NCBI GenBank assembly: GCA_900545135.1
Contig: UQXL01000025.1
Span: forward strand, 1 to 40,167
Reading direction: 5' to 3'
Origin: an uncultured Eubacteriales bacterium
GTDB lineage: Bacteria > Bacillota > Clostridia > Peptostreptococcales > Anaerovoracaceae
DNA length: 40,167 nt
Position numbers and translations under genes: made by a program
Shown here: piece after piece, positions 7,051 to 13,656 of the stretch
How positions within the stretch are numbered: position 1 is the stretch's first letter
Layout: each line of letters begins with the position of its first letter
The notes under the pieces: model-generated
What the model was told of the DNA's origin: nothing
Database searches by the model: none
The model's input: the letters and a program-made list of their open reading frames with translations, nothing else

Positions 7051-7858
7051 GAAATCACCGTGGGATAAAGACTGGAGAGATTTAGAGAAAAGAGAAGAAA
7101 AATTTATCGCTAGGCGTATGGAAGGACCTACCTTTGCTTTGATAAACAAGCTCGACAGGTTTATTCCCAAAAAGCTCAGCGGTACTTTAGATGCAGCTTT
7201 TGCCAAAGGCTTTGCCCTCATATTTGAAAAGGGAACAGGAATCATCGAAAAAACATATAACAAGGAAAAGAAAAAGGCCAATTTTAAAATCAACACTTAT
7301 GCGTCTGAGGTAAGGGGCGACAGGCAGAGTATAAAAAACTTTACCAAACAGGCGAAATCGGCTAAAGCCACCAATCTGGCGGTTTCAAGCATCGAGGGAC
7401 TTGGCCTTGGTCTTGTCGGCGCTGGGATTCCAGATATACCGCTTTTTTCTGCGATGGTTCTCAAAAGCGTCTATGAAATAGCTTTAAGCTACGGATACGA
7501 CTATCAGACCGATGAAGAGAAAGTTTTCATACTCAAGGTCATAGAAGTTTCCATGTACGACGAAGAAGAGTTCGTAGAAGCCAACGACGAGCTCAACGAA
7601 CTGATAGACCAAATCGTCGCCGACGGCGATACCCTTGACGGATATGAGGTAGACAAGGAAGCGCAGATAAAGATGACTGCCAGAGCTCTTTCGCGAGAAA
7701 TGTTATACACAAAATTCCTGCAAGGTCAGCTTATCATAGGAATTGCAGGGGGAATCTTCGATCCCGTATATGTAAACCGTATCAGCACTTACGCAGTTCT
7801 CAAATACAGGCGGAGGTTTTTAAGAAATAAAGTGAGTTCGAGACCTTCCTCACTATAA
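7034..7858 (+). CDS. EcsC family protein
   Basis: A 274-residue protein of the EcsC family, named after the third gene of the Bacillus ecs locus and of unclear molecular function. Recognisable parts are a charged N-terminus, the helical FALINKLDRFIPKKLSGTLD segment, the glycine-rich EGLGLGLVGAGIPDIPLFSA (two short membrane-associated stretches), VYEIALSYGYDY, and a C-terminal IIGIAGGIFDPVYVNRISTY. Two starts are possible: GTG 7025 and GTG 7034. AAAGGTGA at 7021-7028 favours 7034. No ecsA/ecsB ABC transporter genes are near. The last nine codons and the stop lie inside a preQ1-I riboswitch for the next gene, so the C-terminal KVSSRPSSL is constrained by RNA structure. Confidence 0.8.
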   Translation: MSLFNKKSPWDKDWRDLEKREEKFIARRMEGPTFALINKLDRFIPKKLSGTLDAAFAKGFALIFEKGTGIIEKTYNKEKKKANFKINTYASEVRGDRQSIKNFTKQAKSAKATNLAVSSIEGLGLGLVGAGIPDIPLFSAMVLKSVYEIALSYGYDYQTDEEKVFILKVIEVSMYDEEEFVEANDELNELIDQIVADGDTLDGYEVDKEAQIKMTARALSREMLYTKFLQGQLIIGIAGGIFDPVYVNRISTYAVLKYRRRFLRNKVSSRPSSL

Positions 7859-7873
7859 ACAAAACTAAAGGAG
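7831..7873 (+). promoter_or_regulatory. PreQ1-I riboswitch controlling queT
   Basis: Stem P1 is AGUGAG (7831-7836) / CUCACU (7849-7854). The 12-nt loop UUCGAGACCUUC fits the consensus start UUC-N-AG and ends in the C (7848) that reads preQ1. An A-rich tail AUAAACAAAACUAA follows (7855-7868), whose CU can pair with AG in the loop as the pseudoknot. The tail runs into the queT ribosome binding site AAAGGAG, so control is probably at translation initiation. It overlaps the end of the EcsC-like coding sequence (stop TAA at 7856-7858). Confidence 0.85.
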
Positions 7874-7880
7874 CAAATCA

Positions 7881-8363
7881 ATGAAAGCAAGAACTTTACA
7901 GTTGACGAGAGCTGCTCTTATAGCGGCTCTCTATGTTATTTTGACGTTTCTATCACAGATGTTCGGCCTGGCCAGCGGAGTGATACAGTTCAGATTATCC
8001 GAAGCGCTCACGTGCATGCCGCTTTTCCACAAGGAAGCCATACCGGGGCTCTGGATAGGCTGCATTCTCGCCAACCTGCTCACAGGCTGCGCTGTCTGGG
8101 ACATCGTTTTCGGTTCAGCGGCCACTCTCTTGGGCGCGCTTGGAACTTATTACATAGGACGAAAAAAGCCGATCCTCGGCCCTGTTTTCCCCGTAATAAG
8201 CAATATGCTGATAGTTCCGGCCGTGCTGCAGCAGGTTTACGGCGCACCGGAGAGCTACTGGTTCCTGATGGTCACTGTGGGAGCCGGAGAAATCGTCTGC
8301 TGCGGAATCCTGGGCTGGCTGCTGTACAAGGGCTACAGCAAAGCCGCCGTAAAAGATATATAA
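7881..8363 (+). CDS. queT: QueT-type queuosine precursor (preQ1) transporter
   Basis: A 160-residue membrane protein with about five helices. It matches the QueT family: N-terminal LQLTRAALIAALYVILTFLS, then GVIQFRLSEALTCMPLF, and a glycine-rich AVWDIVFGSAATLLGALGTY. QueT is a substrate-binding (S) component of energy-coupling-factor transporters and imports queuosine precursors. It would depend on the shared EcfA/EcfT module, which is not in this window. The preQ1-I aptamer directly upstream strongly supports the assignment: ligand-bound RNA would hide the ribosome binding site AAAGGAG and shut off import when preQ1 is sufficient. It is followed by a terminator. Confidence 0.93.
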   Translation: MKARTLQLTRAALIAALYVILTFLSQMFGLASGVIQFRLSEALTCMPLFHKEAIPGLWIGCILANLLTGCAVWDIVFGSAATLLGALGTYYIGRKKPILGPVFPVISNMLIVPAVLQQVYGAPESYWFLMVTVGAGEIVCCGILGWLLYKGYSKAAVKDI

Positions 8364-8413
8364 GAGTAAGAATCCAAGAATCCGCTGATTTTAACGAGCT
8401 GATATGAACAGCC

Positions 8414-8469
8414 AACAGCCGCCTCAGACGCGCATTTCCAAAAGGAGAGCGCACCCGGGCGGCTGTTTT
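8414..8469 (+). terminator. Intrinsic terminator after queT
   Basis: Stem AACAGCCGCC / GGGCGGCTGTT with a long loop of about 33 bases, followed by TTTT and AATAATTATT. The loop is longer than usual. Confidence 0.6.
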
Positions 8470-8504
8470 AATAATTATTCAAAAAGTTTATGGTCTTAGC
8501 GGCG

Positions 8505-8912
8505 CTATTCTATTCCCAGCAAATATTTGTCCAGCAGAGCCACTGCGTCCTCAATACAGCCGTCGCAGCTCCTGAGGACTTTTTTCGTTTCAACGCCTTT
8601 TATCTCGCTGCATATCATGGAGCCGTTCTTGCTGACGAACGCTTCGGTAAGCTCTTTCATCATCTTATAACATTCCTTTTTCGTTCCAGGGTGATCGAGA
8701 TTGCCGTCGCTCATCTTCATTCCTACTACTAAAGCCATGGCGGAAACAGCACCGCATGTCCCCATGTTTCCCATACCAAAGCCGAGAGGCTCAGCCAGCC
8801 TGAATGTGGTCACAGGATCTGCTCCCATGACATTGCAGAAAGCGCACGCCACCGACTGGGCGCAGTTGAAACCGTTCTTATGCAGCATTATCGCCTGTTC
8901 TTTTCTGTCCAT
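8505..8912 (-). CDS. C_GCAxxG_C_C family redox/metal protein
   Basis: A 135-residue cysteine protein. It shows the full family signature in order: GFNCAQSVACAF (first Cys and Gln), GMGNMGTCGAVSAMALVVG (the GTCGA core near 50-65), C at KKECYKMM, C at SMICSEI, and a C-terminal LRSCDGCIEDAV. The family is annotated as C_GCAxxG_C_C, a probable membrane-associated or redox cofactor-binding protein whose biochemical role is not established. The ATG at 8921 sits directly against AGGAG, so the ATG at 8912 (9-base spacing) is the better start. It is 12 bases downstream of the acyltransferase-like gene and surely in one transcript with it. Confidence 0.85.
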   Translation of the reverse strand: MDRKEQAIMLHKNGFNCAQSVACAFCNVMGADPVTTFRLAEPLGFGMGNMGTCGAVSAMALVVGMKMSDGNLDHPGTKKECYKMMKELTEAFVSKNGSMICSEIKGVETKKVLRSCDGCIEDAVALLDKYLLGIE

Positions 8913-8924
8913 TTTCTCCATCTC

Positions 8925-9797
8925 CTATTTTACTATGAATTTTGGGCTCTTGGCCTTTATATCCGAGTCGCGTACTATAGTTTTCGGTTTTTCTTCCAGC
9001 AGCGACGGATCCTTGATATATTTCACTATTTCTCTGAAACACCGTCCGTAGTAATGTCCCTCAGCGATCCTCTCGTCTACTACGATACCGACTTCCATGA
9101 ATTTTCGCTCCTCGGCTCTTTCGCCGTTTATGACCATCCTTTTCATCAGCTGCCCCATGGCTACGAACACGCCTGTTGTTCCAAATTCGTAGAGATGATG
9201 GTAAACAGCGCCGGTTCTTATGGAAGCCAGGTTGGTGACGAAAAGCGAAGTGTGAAACGGGCTGGCGTCTACGATGCTGAAAGGCAGGAAAAAGTGTTTG
9301 TCTATGAATTTAAACATAGAAACCGCCACCGTGAGCAGGCCAGGAACTCTGACAAGCTTTTTAGCCAGCTTATCCATAGCGGTTTCTTCTGTTCCTGCAG
9401 TGCATTTTTCTATCGCCTCGGTCAGCTTTCTGTTGACAGTGAAAACATCGTCATCGAGATTGAAATATACTTTATTCACGGTGCTCCTGTTTTTCACCGG
9501 AAGAAGCGTGACAAAAGAAACGCAGAAATGGTTCCGCGCATATATCCTCTTGTTCATGACAAATCTGTTCAGATAAGGATTCTGTGAAACTACGCGAAGA
9601 TAAGCCGCCACCAAAATGCTCATGTGGCTCATATTGATCCCGTCTTTCCTGCATTTTATCATGTATTGCTGAAGCGGCGCGTAATCTATGTACTGTTTGA
9701 TGGAATTGCTCGCATCATACCGCTTATCCATGACATAGGCCGCTATTTCGTACATAGGGTCATCTGTGGATACTCTATAACCGTCTGATCTATACAT
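8925..9797 (-). CDS. E2-type (2-oxoacid dehydrogenase) acyltransferase catalytic-domain protein
   Basis: A 290-residue protein with the chloramphenicol-acetyltransferase/E2 catalytic fold. The MSHMSILVAAYLRVVSQNPYL segment (about 76-96) corresponds to the substrate-channel helix. The C-terminal VVDERIAEGHYYGRCFREIV corresponds to the active-site region DHRxxDG of E2 enzymes, but with E for the usual His (DERIAEG), so classical His catalysis at that position is doubtful. There is no lipoyl or subunit-binding domain, so it is not part of a normal dehydrogenase complex. GGAGAAAAT precedes the ATG at 9797. It lies first in an operon with the C_GCAxxG_C_C gene. The substrate is unknown. Confidence 0.75.
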   Translation of the reverse strand: MYRSDGYRVSTDDPMYEIAAYVMDKRYDASNSIKQYIDYAPLQQYMIKCRKDGINMSHMSILVAAYLRVVSQNPYLNRFVMNKRIYARNHFCVSFVTLLPVKNRSTVNKVYFNLDDDVFTVNRKLTEAIEKCTAGTEETAMDKLAKKLVRVPGLLTVAVSMFKFIDKHFFLPFSIVDASPFHTSLFVTNLASIRTGAVYHHLYEFGTTGVFVAMGQLMKRMVINGERAEERKFMEVGIVVDERIAEGHYYGRCFREIVKYIKDPSLLEEKPKTIVRDSDIKAKSPKFIVK

Positions 9798-9812
9798 ATT
9801 TTCTCCTATTAC

Positions 9813-9841
9813 TATTTATAGTTGATACACTTTTTTACCAA
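9813..9841 (-). promoter_or_regulatory. Possible promoter of the acyltransferase/C_GCAxxG_C_C operon
   Basis: Minus strand: TTGGTA (9836-9841), a 17-base spacer, and TAAATA (9813-9818). The transcript would start close to 9806 with a very short leader. Confidence 0.4.
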
Positions 9842-10280
9842 GCATGGAATTGCCTGCCTTAGTGTTTAAGCTGCCATGATGGACACGGCAGTTACTATCA
9901 TTAGCCTGGCAAAGGCCTGAACTTTTCTCCTGATAATGAACAATGCTTCGCCTTTGACATACAGAAATATGATACCACAAACGCGGGATTAAAACAAGGA
10001 AAAAGGCGCATGCCAGCCCGGCCGCCGTGCAGTTGTGCAGCCTGCCAGGGCGAGGTGGACCGAGTTACACTGTATGCTAGACCAAGCCCATTGCATACCA
10101 GAACAACCAGACCAAGACCTATCACGAGACGGACAAGCTCCGCCGCCTGCCAGAGCGAGGTATACTGAACTCCGCCGCCTGCCAACTCGTTCTCTTGGAA
10201 GACGGAGAAACGGAATGCGAGCTTTGTTCGGGTAGGAATGTGGGCCTTGTTCACCGATTGATTGGAGGTGAGGAGGTATG
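9842..10280. other. Gene-free stretch with a duplicated CTGCCA-rich segment
   Basis: No convincing gene on either strand. The frames that cross it (for example 9901-10341 minus) lack ribosome binding sites and have patchy composition. GCCTGCCAGGGCGAGGTGGA (10039 on) and GCCTGCCAGAGCGAGGTATA (10146 on) are near-identical copies about 107 bp apart. CTCCGCCGCCTGCCA also recurs about 34 bp after its first copy. It looks like decayed repetitive DNA. Confidence 0.5.
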
Positions 10281-10287
10281 GTATAAT
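10258..10287 (+). promoter_or_regulatory. Promoter-like sequence at the left edge of the long inverted repeat
   Basis: TTGATT (10258-10263), an 18-base spacer, and TGG-TATAAT (10279-10287, extended -10). A transcript from here would begin inside the left arm of the inverted repeat 10281-10501 and could fold on itself. Confidence 0.4.
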
Positions 10288-10501
10288 AAAACATAACAAA
10301 ACTGTTATTTCTTTCAAAGAACAGGCAAAATGACGGCTCACCGCTTTGTTTGCAGGGAATCAAAATAACTCGCCGCCTTTGAGGCACGTAACTTGCGGCG
10401 GGCTCAGACAGATTTTGATTCCGAGCTGAAAACATGCGCGGCTTCGTCTATTTCGCAAACTGTTCTTTTCAATGAAATAAAGATTTTGTGATGATTTATA
10501 C
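10281..10501. repeat. Long imperfect inverted repeat (about 220 bp)
   Basis: The left arm 10281-10366 and right arm 10411-10501 are imperfect reverse complements. Matching blocks, from outside inwards, are GTATAA/TTATAC, ACAAAA/TTTTGT, TTATTTC/GAAATAA, AAAGAACAG/CTGTTCTTT, GACG/CGTC, TGTTT/AAACA, and a perfect 11-bp GGAATCAAAAT/ATTTTGATTCC. The 44-nt centre contains a further CGCCGC/GCGGCG pair. No transposase or protein frame is inside. It could be a MITE-like element or a template for a long hairpin RNA. Confidence 0.7.
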
Positions 10502-10652
10502 GTTGAAAACGCCAGATACACTACTCCGCCGGACTTGCTTTGCAGTATAAACGCGATAATCATATTGTTCGGCGTTGCCGCAATGAAGCGGACATTGAAA
10601 CGCCGCTTGACCGACTGTAGGGCGTTATAATAAACCCCAAATTACACTGTCA

Positions 10653-10694
10653 GGCGTTGCCGCAAGGTAGGGTTCATTGAATCACTTTGCCGTA
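10653..10694 (+). repeat. 42-bp direct repeat, copy 1
   Basis: It begins GGCGTTGCCGCAAGGTAGGG and is identical to 11659-11700 except at two positions near its right end. The core CGGC-GTT-GCCG is itself palindromic. A shorter relative (TTCGGCGTTGCCGCAA) is at 10568-10583. Confidence 0.85.
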
Positions 10695-10717
10695 TGAAAA
10701 CCATCTGCTGAAGCAGG

Positions 10718-11416
10718 ATGTTGTAGAATTTTTGAAAACTATAAAGATTCTTCAACATGAATCCTAATAAATGTTGTAATTTTCTAGGATACTCCTAAAA
10801 TTTACAACATTGCCTCGTTTTCATATAAATCAGCAGTCTTTATAATCTGGAATGTTGTAAAATCTGAAGAAACCTTAAAAAAATTACAACATCTCAAAAT
10901 CAAAGGAGCTGTCTGCGTGTGCATATTCAGCCGCGGCATGCTTAAGCATAACATGCTCAGTTGTATCGCCTTTGCCGCGCATCAGCTTCAGATGGAACGA
11001 TGACTTGATGTTGGCAAAATCTAAATATGCTGCTGAAATGCCAACATTTTAGGAAAGGATTGTACGATTTTAGGAGATTTGGCGTGTCGAGTCATGTCGA
11101 TGTTGTACATTTTTAAGCTTTACGGTGATATTGCCAACATATTTAAGAAAAAATGTTGGCAGAATTTCAGATATCACGAAACATGGCAACATCCGCTCGG
11201 TTCCATGGCCGATTCGACAAACTTCGACAGGGCTAAAACATAAAAATGTTGTCAAATACCAGCCAAACCAAAAAAATGTACAACATTTTCCATAATGTTA
11301 CAGATTATGATGGATTAAAAACCAAACAACACCGACATATTTCCAAGAGAAATTTATCACCATTGAAAATGAGAAATGTTGTAGATTCTGTTAGATTTCT
11401 GGATTTTTTACAACAT
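10718..11416. repeat. Array of eight 40/41-nt dyad elements, ATGTTG...CAACAT
   Basis: The elements are at 10718-10758, 10771-10810, 10852-10892, 11008-11047, 11100-11140, 11153-11192, 11246-11286 and 11376-11416. Each is exactly 40 or 41 nt, starts with ATGTTG and ends with CAACAT. The next two bases co-vary between the halves: TA with TA in three elements, GC with GC in one, with some mismatched or decayed pairs. Interiors are AT-rich and not conserved. Gaps are 12-115 nt (two gaps are exactly 12). There is no gene, no constant repeat/spacer pattern of CRISPR, and no transposase nearby. A ninth element is at 27252-27292. Confidence 0.85.
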
Positions 11417-11424
11417 CGCCCTTT

Positions 11425-11543
11425 AAGTCGGATCCCAAGCGTCCAGGTCAGTTCCCAAACGTTCAAGTCGGTCACCAAGCGTTCGAATCGCTCTCAAGCG
11501 TTTAAATCAGTTCCCGAGCGTTACGGCCAGCTCCCAAGAGGTT
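11425..11543 (+). repeat. Six degenerate tandem repeats of 20 nt
   Basis: Units start at 11425, 11445, 11465, 11485 (19 nt), 11504 and 11524. The approximate consensus is AAGTCAGTTCCCAAGCGTTC. It directly follows the last ATGTTG dyad. A plus-strand open frame crosses it (11246-11686) but has no ribosome binding site and is not considered a gene. Confidence 0.75.
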
Positions 11544-11634
11544 CTAAACTTCACAGCGCCAGCCGAAGAAAAGGAGGCCGCAAGAAATTTACGATATATT
11601 TTAATTTTACTCCATTTCGGGGAGCGCATGGTGC

Positions 11635-11700
11635 AATGAACCCAAAAGCATATTTTTCGGCGTTGCCGCAAGGTAGGGTTCATTGAATCACTTGGCCATA
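11635..11700 (+). repeat. 42-bp direct repeat, copy 2, with a hairpin arm
   Basis: The repeat itself is 11659-11700. Just upstream, CAATGAACCC (11635-11644) pairs with GGGTTCATTG inside the repeat and makes a 10-bp inverted repeat around CGGC-GTT-GCCG. In copy 1 (10653-10694) the corresponding left arm is decayed (AATAAACCCC). The repeat ends at the promoter of the DUF3795 gene. Confidence 0.75.
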
Positions 11701-11709
11701 CTTGTTTTG

Positions 11710-11718
11710 TGGTATAAT
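11710..11718 (+). promoter_or_regulatory. Extended -10 promoter of the DUF3795 gene
   Basis: TGG-TATAAT (11710-11718). The region 17 bases upstream (ACTTGG) is a weak -35 and lies within the end of the 42-bp direct repeat. A start near 11725 gives a leader of about 45 nt. Confidence 0.5.
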
Positions 11719-11769
11719 CAAAAAAGAATCACACGGTTTAATTATGATAAGAGTCACACGGAGGTAATT

Positions 11770-12108
11770 ATGAAGAAGATGATTGCATACTGCGGGCTGG
11801 ACTGCGAAAAATGCGACGCATACATTGCAACGATCAATGACGATCAGGAACTGCGGGAGAAAACCGCTAAACTATGGGCGGAACTCAATAATGCGCCAAT
11901 CCTTCCGGAGCACATAAACTGCGAGGGATGCTGCGTCGACGGTATTAAGACTGTATTCTGCGATAACCTCTGCGGCGTGCGTAAATGCGCAATGGAAAAA
12001 GATGTGGAAACATGCGGAGCTTGCCCGAACGTAGAAACATGTCAGAATATCGAACCGATTTTTTCAAATAATCCTGATACAAAAGCGAATCTGAATCTAA
12101 AAAAATAG
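11770..12108 (+). CDS. DUF3795-type cysteine-rich protein
   Basis: A 112-residue soluble protein starting MKKMIAYCGLDCEKCDAYIA, the hallmark of DUF3795 proteins. It has eleven cysteines in clusters: CGLDCEKC, CEGCC, CDNLCGVRKC, CGACPNVETC. This suggests zinc or iron-sulfur binding. The open frame extends upstream, but the ATG at 11770 has GGAGG at good spacing and is where similarity begins. The upstream end abuts a 42-bp direct repeat that ends a gene-free accessory stretch. The function is unknown; it is cytoplasmic. Confidence 0.82.
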   Translation: MKKMIAYCGLDCEKCDAYIATINDDQELREKTAKLWAELNNAPILPEHINCEGCCVDGIKTVFCDNLCGVRKCAMEKDVETCGACPNVETCQNIEPIFSNNPDTKANLNLKK

Positions 12109-12146
12109 TCCGCATCTGGATTGTTTAAAAACTTTACGGCTGCAAG

Positions 12147-12178
12147 GCCGTTGACTGCCTGTCAACTCGACGGCTTTT
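12147..12178 (+). terminator. Probable terminator between the DUF3795 and HutD-like genes
   Basis: GCCGT...ACGGC closes a stem with inner TGAC/GTCA and is followed by TTTTAAAA. The stem has an asymmetric bulge, so strength is uncertain. Confidence 0.5.
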
Positions 12179-12202
12179 AAAAGGCAGGGAACGGAGGATA
12201 AG

Positions 12203-13360
12203 ATGAAATTCAGATTTTTCAGACAAGAAAATTATAAAGTCAGCCAATGGGACGGAGGGACAACCAAAGAACTGGCTATTTTTCCGGAAACAGCCGATTA
12301 TTCGCAGAGAGACTTTTTATGGAGACTCAGCTCCGCCACGGTTGAAAAAGAAGAATCTCACTTTTCACATCTTCCTGACTATGACAGAGTTTTGATGGTT
12401 ATAGAAGGCGAAGTTGTCTTGAGCTATGAAAACCAGCGGGTGACAAGGCTGATCAGGCTGGAGCAGGACAGATTTGACGGAGGCTGGAATACGACCAGTT
12501 TCGGCAAGATAACCGATTATAATCTCATGGTGAGAAAAGGCAGTGAAGGATACCTGGACTTGATTTTTCCCGAAAAGGAAAAGCAGCTTTATAGGTCGAC
12601 GGAAGAAAGCACGAAGACTCACTCGGTGCACACACTGTACTGCCTCGACGGATATGCGGTAGTCTGTATTGGAGATGAGAGCAGTTTGCTGAAGGCCGGG
12701 GAGCAGCTTGTGATAGAAAGTGAAGAGGGCGAAGAGATACAATATGGAATAATGGGCGAAGGGACTTTGATAAGAGGACAGATATTTTACGCCGACACGC
12801 CAGGCAGAAATGATGAGTCTGATGAACATAAGCCCTATAAGCAGGAGTCCGGGATGCAGGCTGAGCGGAAGAATTCGCGGGAAAAAGCCACGCTGGATGA
12901 CTTCAAACTCTGCATTTACCTGGCCAACGTACAGTTCAGATGGGCCAAGCACATTGTAAAGAGCCTGAGAAACCTATGGTTTGACCAGCAGCTGAGCGCG
13001 GCTATCCGCAAAGTTGAGAGCTTTTATATCACGACCATAATATTTTTCGCAGGGTTGGCGGCCGTGACAGTTCTAGCCGCAAGCGGCGCTCTTCATAACA
13101 TGGCTTGCGTCGCTATCGCCGTCGCTTGGATACTTGCAGATTGTCTTCTGGTATCGCCGGCAATATATATGCTGTTTGTGCCAAAACCCGTAAGAAAGCA
13201 TATGAAGAAGATAGATCAGCTTACGCCTTATGAGCAAAAGCTGAGAGAGCAGGAGGCGTCGTCCGATTCCAGGACTGATAGGATACTCAAACGGTACGGA
13301 GGAATTGAGCGCAGCTGGATGAGCAGGAATGACGATGGAAATGATCGCCTGAACCGATAG
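12203..13360 (+). CDS. HutD family protein fused to a C-terminal two-helix membrane domain
   Basis: A 385-residue protein. Residues 1 to about 200 are a HutD-type cupin domain: MKFRFFRQENYKVSQWDGGT at the start (compare the family's SxWxGGxT), FLWRLSSATVEKEESHFSHL, the glycine-rich VIEGEVVLSY, and DYNLMVRKG. HutD is a beta-barrel protein linked to histidine utilisation with no proven activity. Residues about 205-265 are a charged linker. Two membrane segments follow (about 267-290 and 296-322), then a basic, charged tail. Normal HutD proteins are about 190-200 residues and soluble, so this is an unusual fusion. No hutH/U/I/G genes are nearby. Strong GGAGG before the ATG. It is convergent with the catabolic operon at 13657-18199. 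Confidence 0.8.
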   Translation: MKFRFFRQENYKVSQWDGGTTKELAIFPETADYSQRDFLWRLSSATVEKEESHFSHLPDYDRVLMVIEGEVVLSYENQRVTRLIRLEQDRFDGGWNTTSFGKITDYNLMVRKGSEGYLDLIFPEKEKQLYRSTEESTKTHSVHTLYCLDGYAVVCIGDESSLLKAGEQLVIESEEGEEIQYGIMGEGTLIRGQIFYADTPGRNDESDEHKPYKQESGMQAERKNSREKATLDDFKLCIYLANVQFRWAKHIVKSLRNLWFDQQLSAAIRKVESFYITTIIFFAGLAAVTVLAASGALHNMACVAIAVAWILADCLLVSPAIYMLFVPKPVRKHMKKIDQLTPYEQKLREQEASSDSRTDRILKRYGGIERSWMSRNDDGNDRLNR

Positions 13361-13440
13361 ATAGAAAAGCTGTGAGCGTGGTCAGCCGCCGAGCATGCAG
13401 ATAGAAAAGCTGTGCTCGCGGTCAGCCGCCGAGTAAGCAG
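13361..13440 (+). repeat. Two tandem 40-nt repeats
   Basis: Units 13361-13400 and 13401-13440 both begin ATAGAAAAGCTGTG and share GGTCAGCCGCCGAG. They begin directly at the stop codon of the HutD-like gene. The rest of the gap to 13656 holds two copies of AGTCAAAAAATCAGA and a terminator. Confidence 0.8.
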
Positions 13441-13577
13441 AGATAAGCGCTGCGGCAACTGCCAGTCTCTAAAAAGCTATGCTGCAGCCCCGCTTCCGGG
13501 TAGCCAAAAAATAAAAGTTTCCGAGCAGGCAAAAATAAGAGATCACGGGTAGTCAAAAAATCAGAGTCCGGGCAGTC

Positions 13578-13633
13578 AAAAAATCAGAAGGCATCTCGCG
13601 GGCCATTTTCATGGTTTTTGAGATGCCTTCTGA
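13578..13633 (-). terminator. Terminator of the amidohydrolase operon
   Basis: A perfect 14-bp stem, TCAGAAGGCATCTC / GAGATGCCTTCTGA. On the minus strand it is followed by six T (13583-13578). Confidence 0.85.
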
Positions 13634-13656
13634 CATGTAAGGATTAGATTACCCAT

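Noticed and set aside
9901..10435. Minus-strand open frames of about 146-148 codons
   Set aside because: No ribosome binding site. The composition switches along the length, and both frames run through the long inverted repeat and duplicated CTGCCA segments.
10281..10501. Insertion sequence
   Set aside because: No transposase frame and no clear target-site duplication flank the inverted repeat, so it is recorded as a repeat only.
11008..11192. Intrinsic terminators
   Set aside because: Although the dyads can form hairpins, their interiors are about 22-28 nt, most lack a following T-run, and no genes lie just upstream.
10718..11416. CRISPR array
   Set aside because: Only the 6-9 terminal bases are constant and they are inverted, not direct, repeats. 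Gaps vary from 12 to 115 nt and no cas gene is nearby.
11246..11686. Plus-strand 146-codon open frame
   Set aside because: It runs through two dyads, the 20-nt tandem repeat and the 42-bp direct repeat. It has no ribosome binding site and low-complexity Ser/Arg/Lys content.
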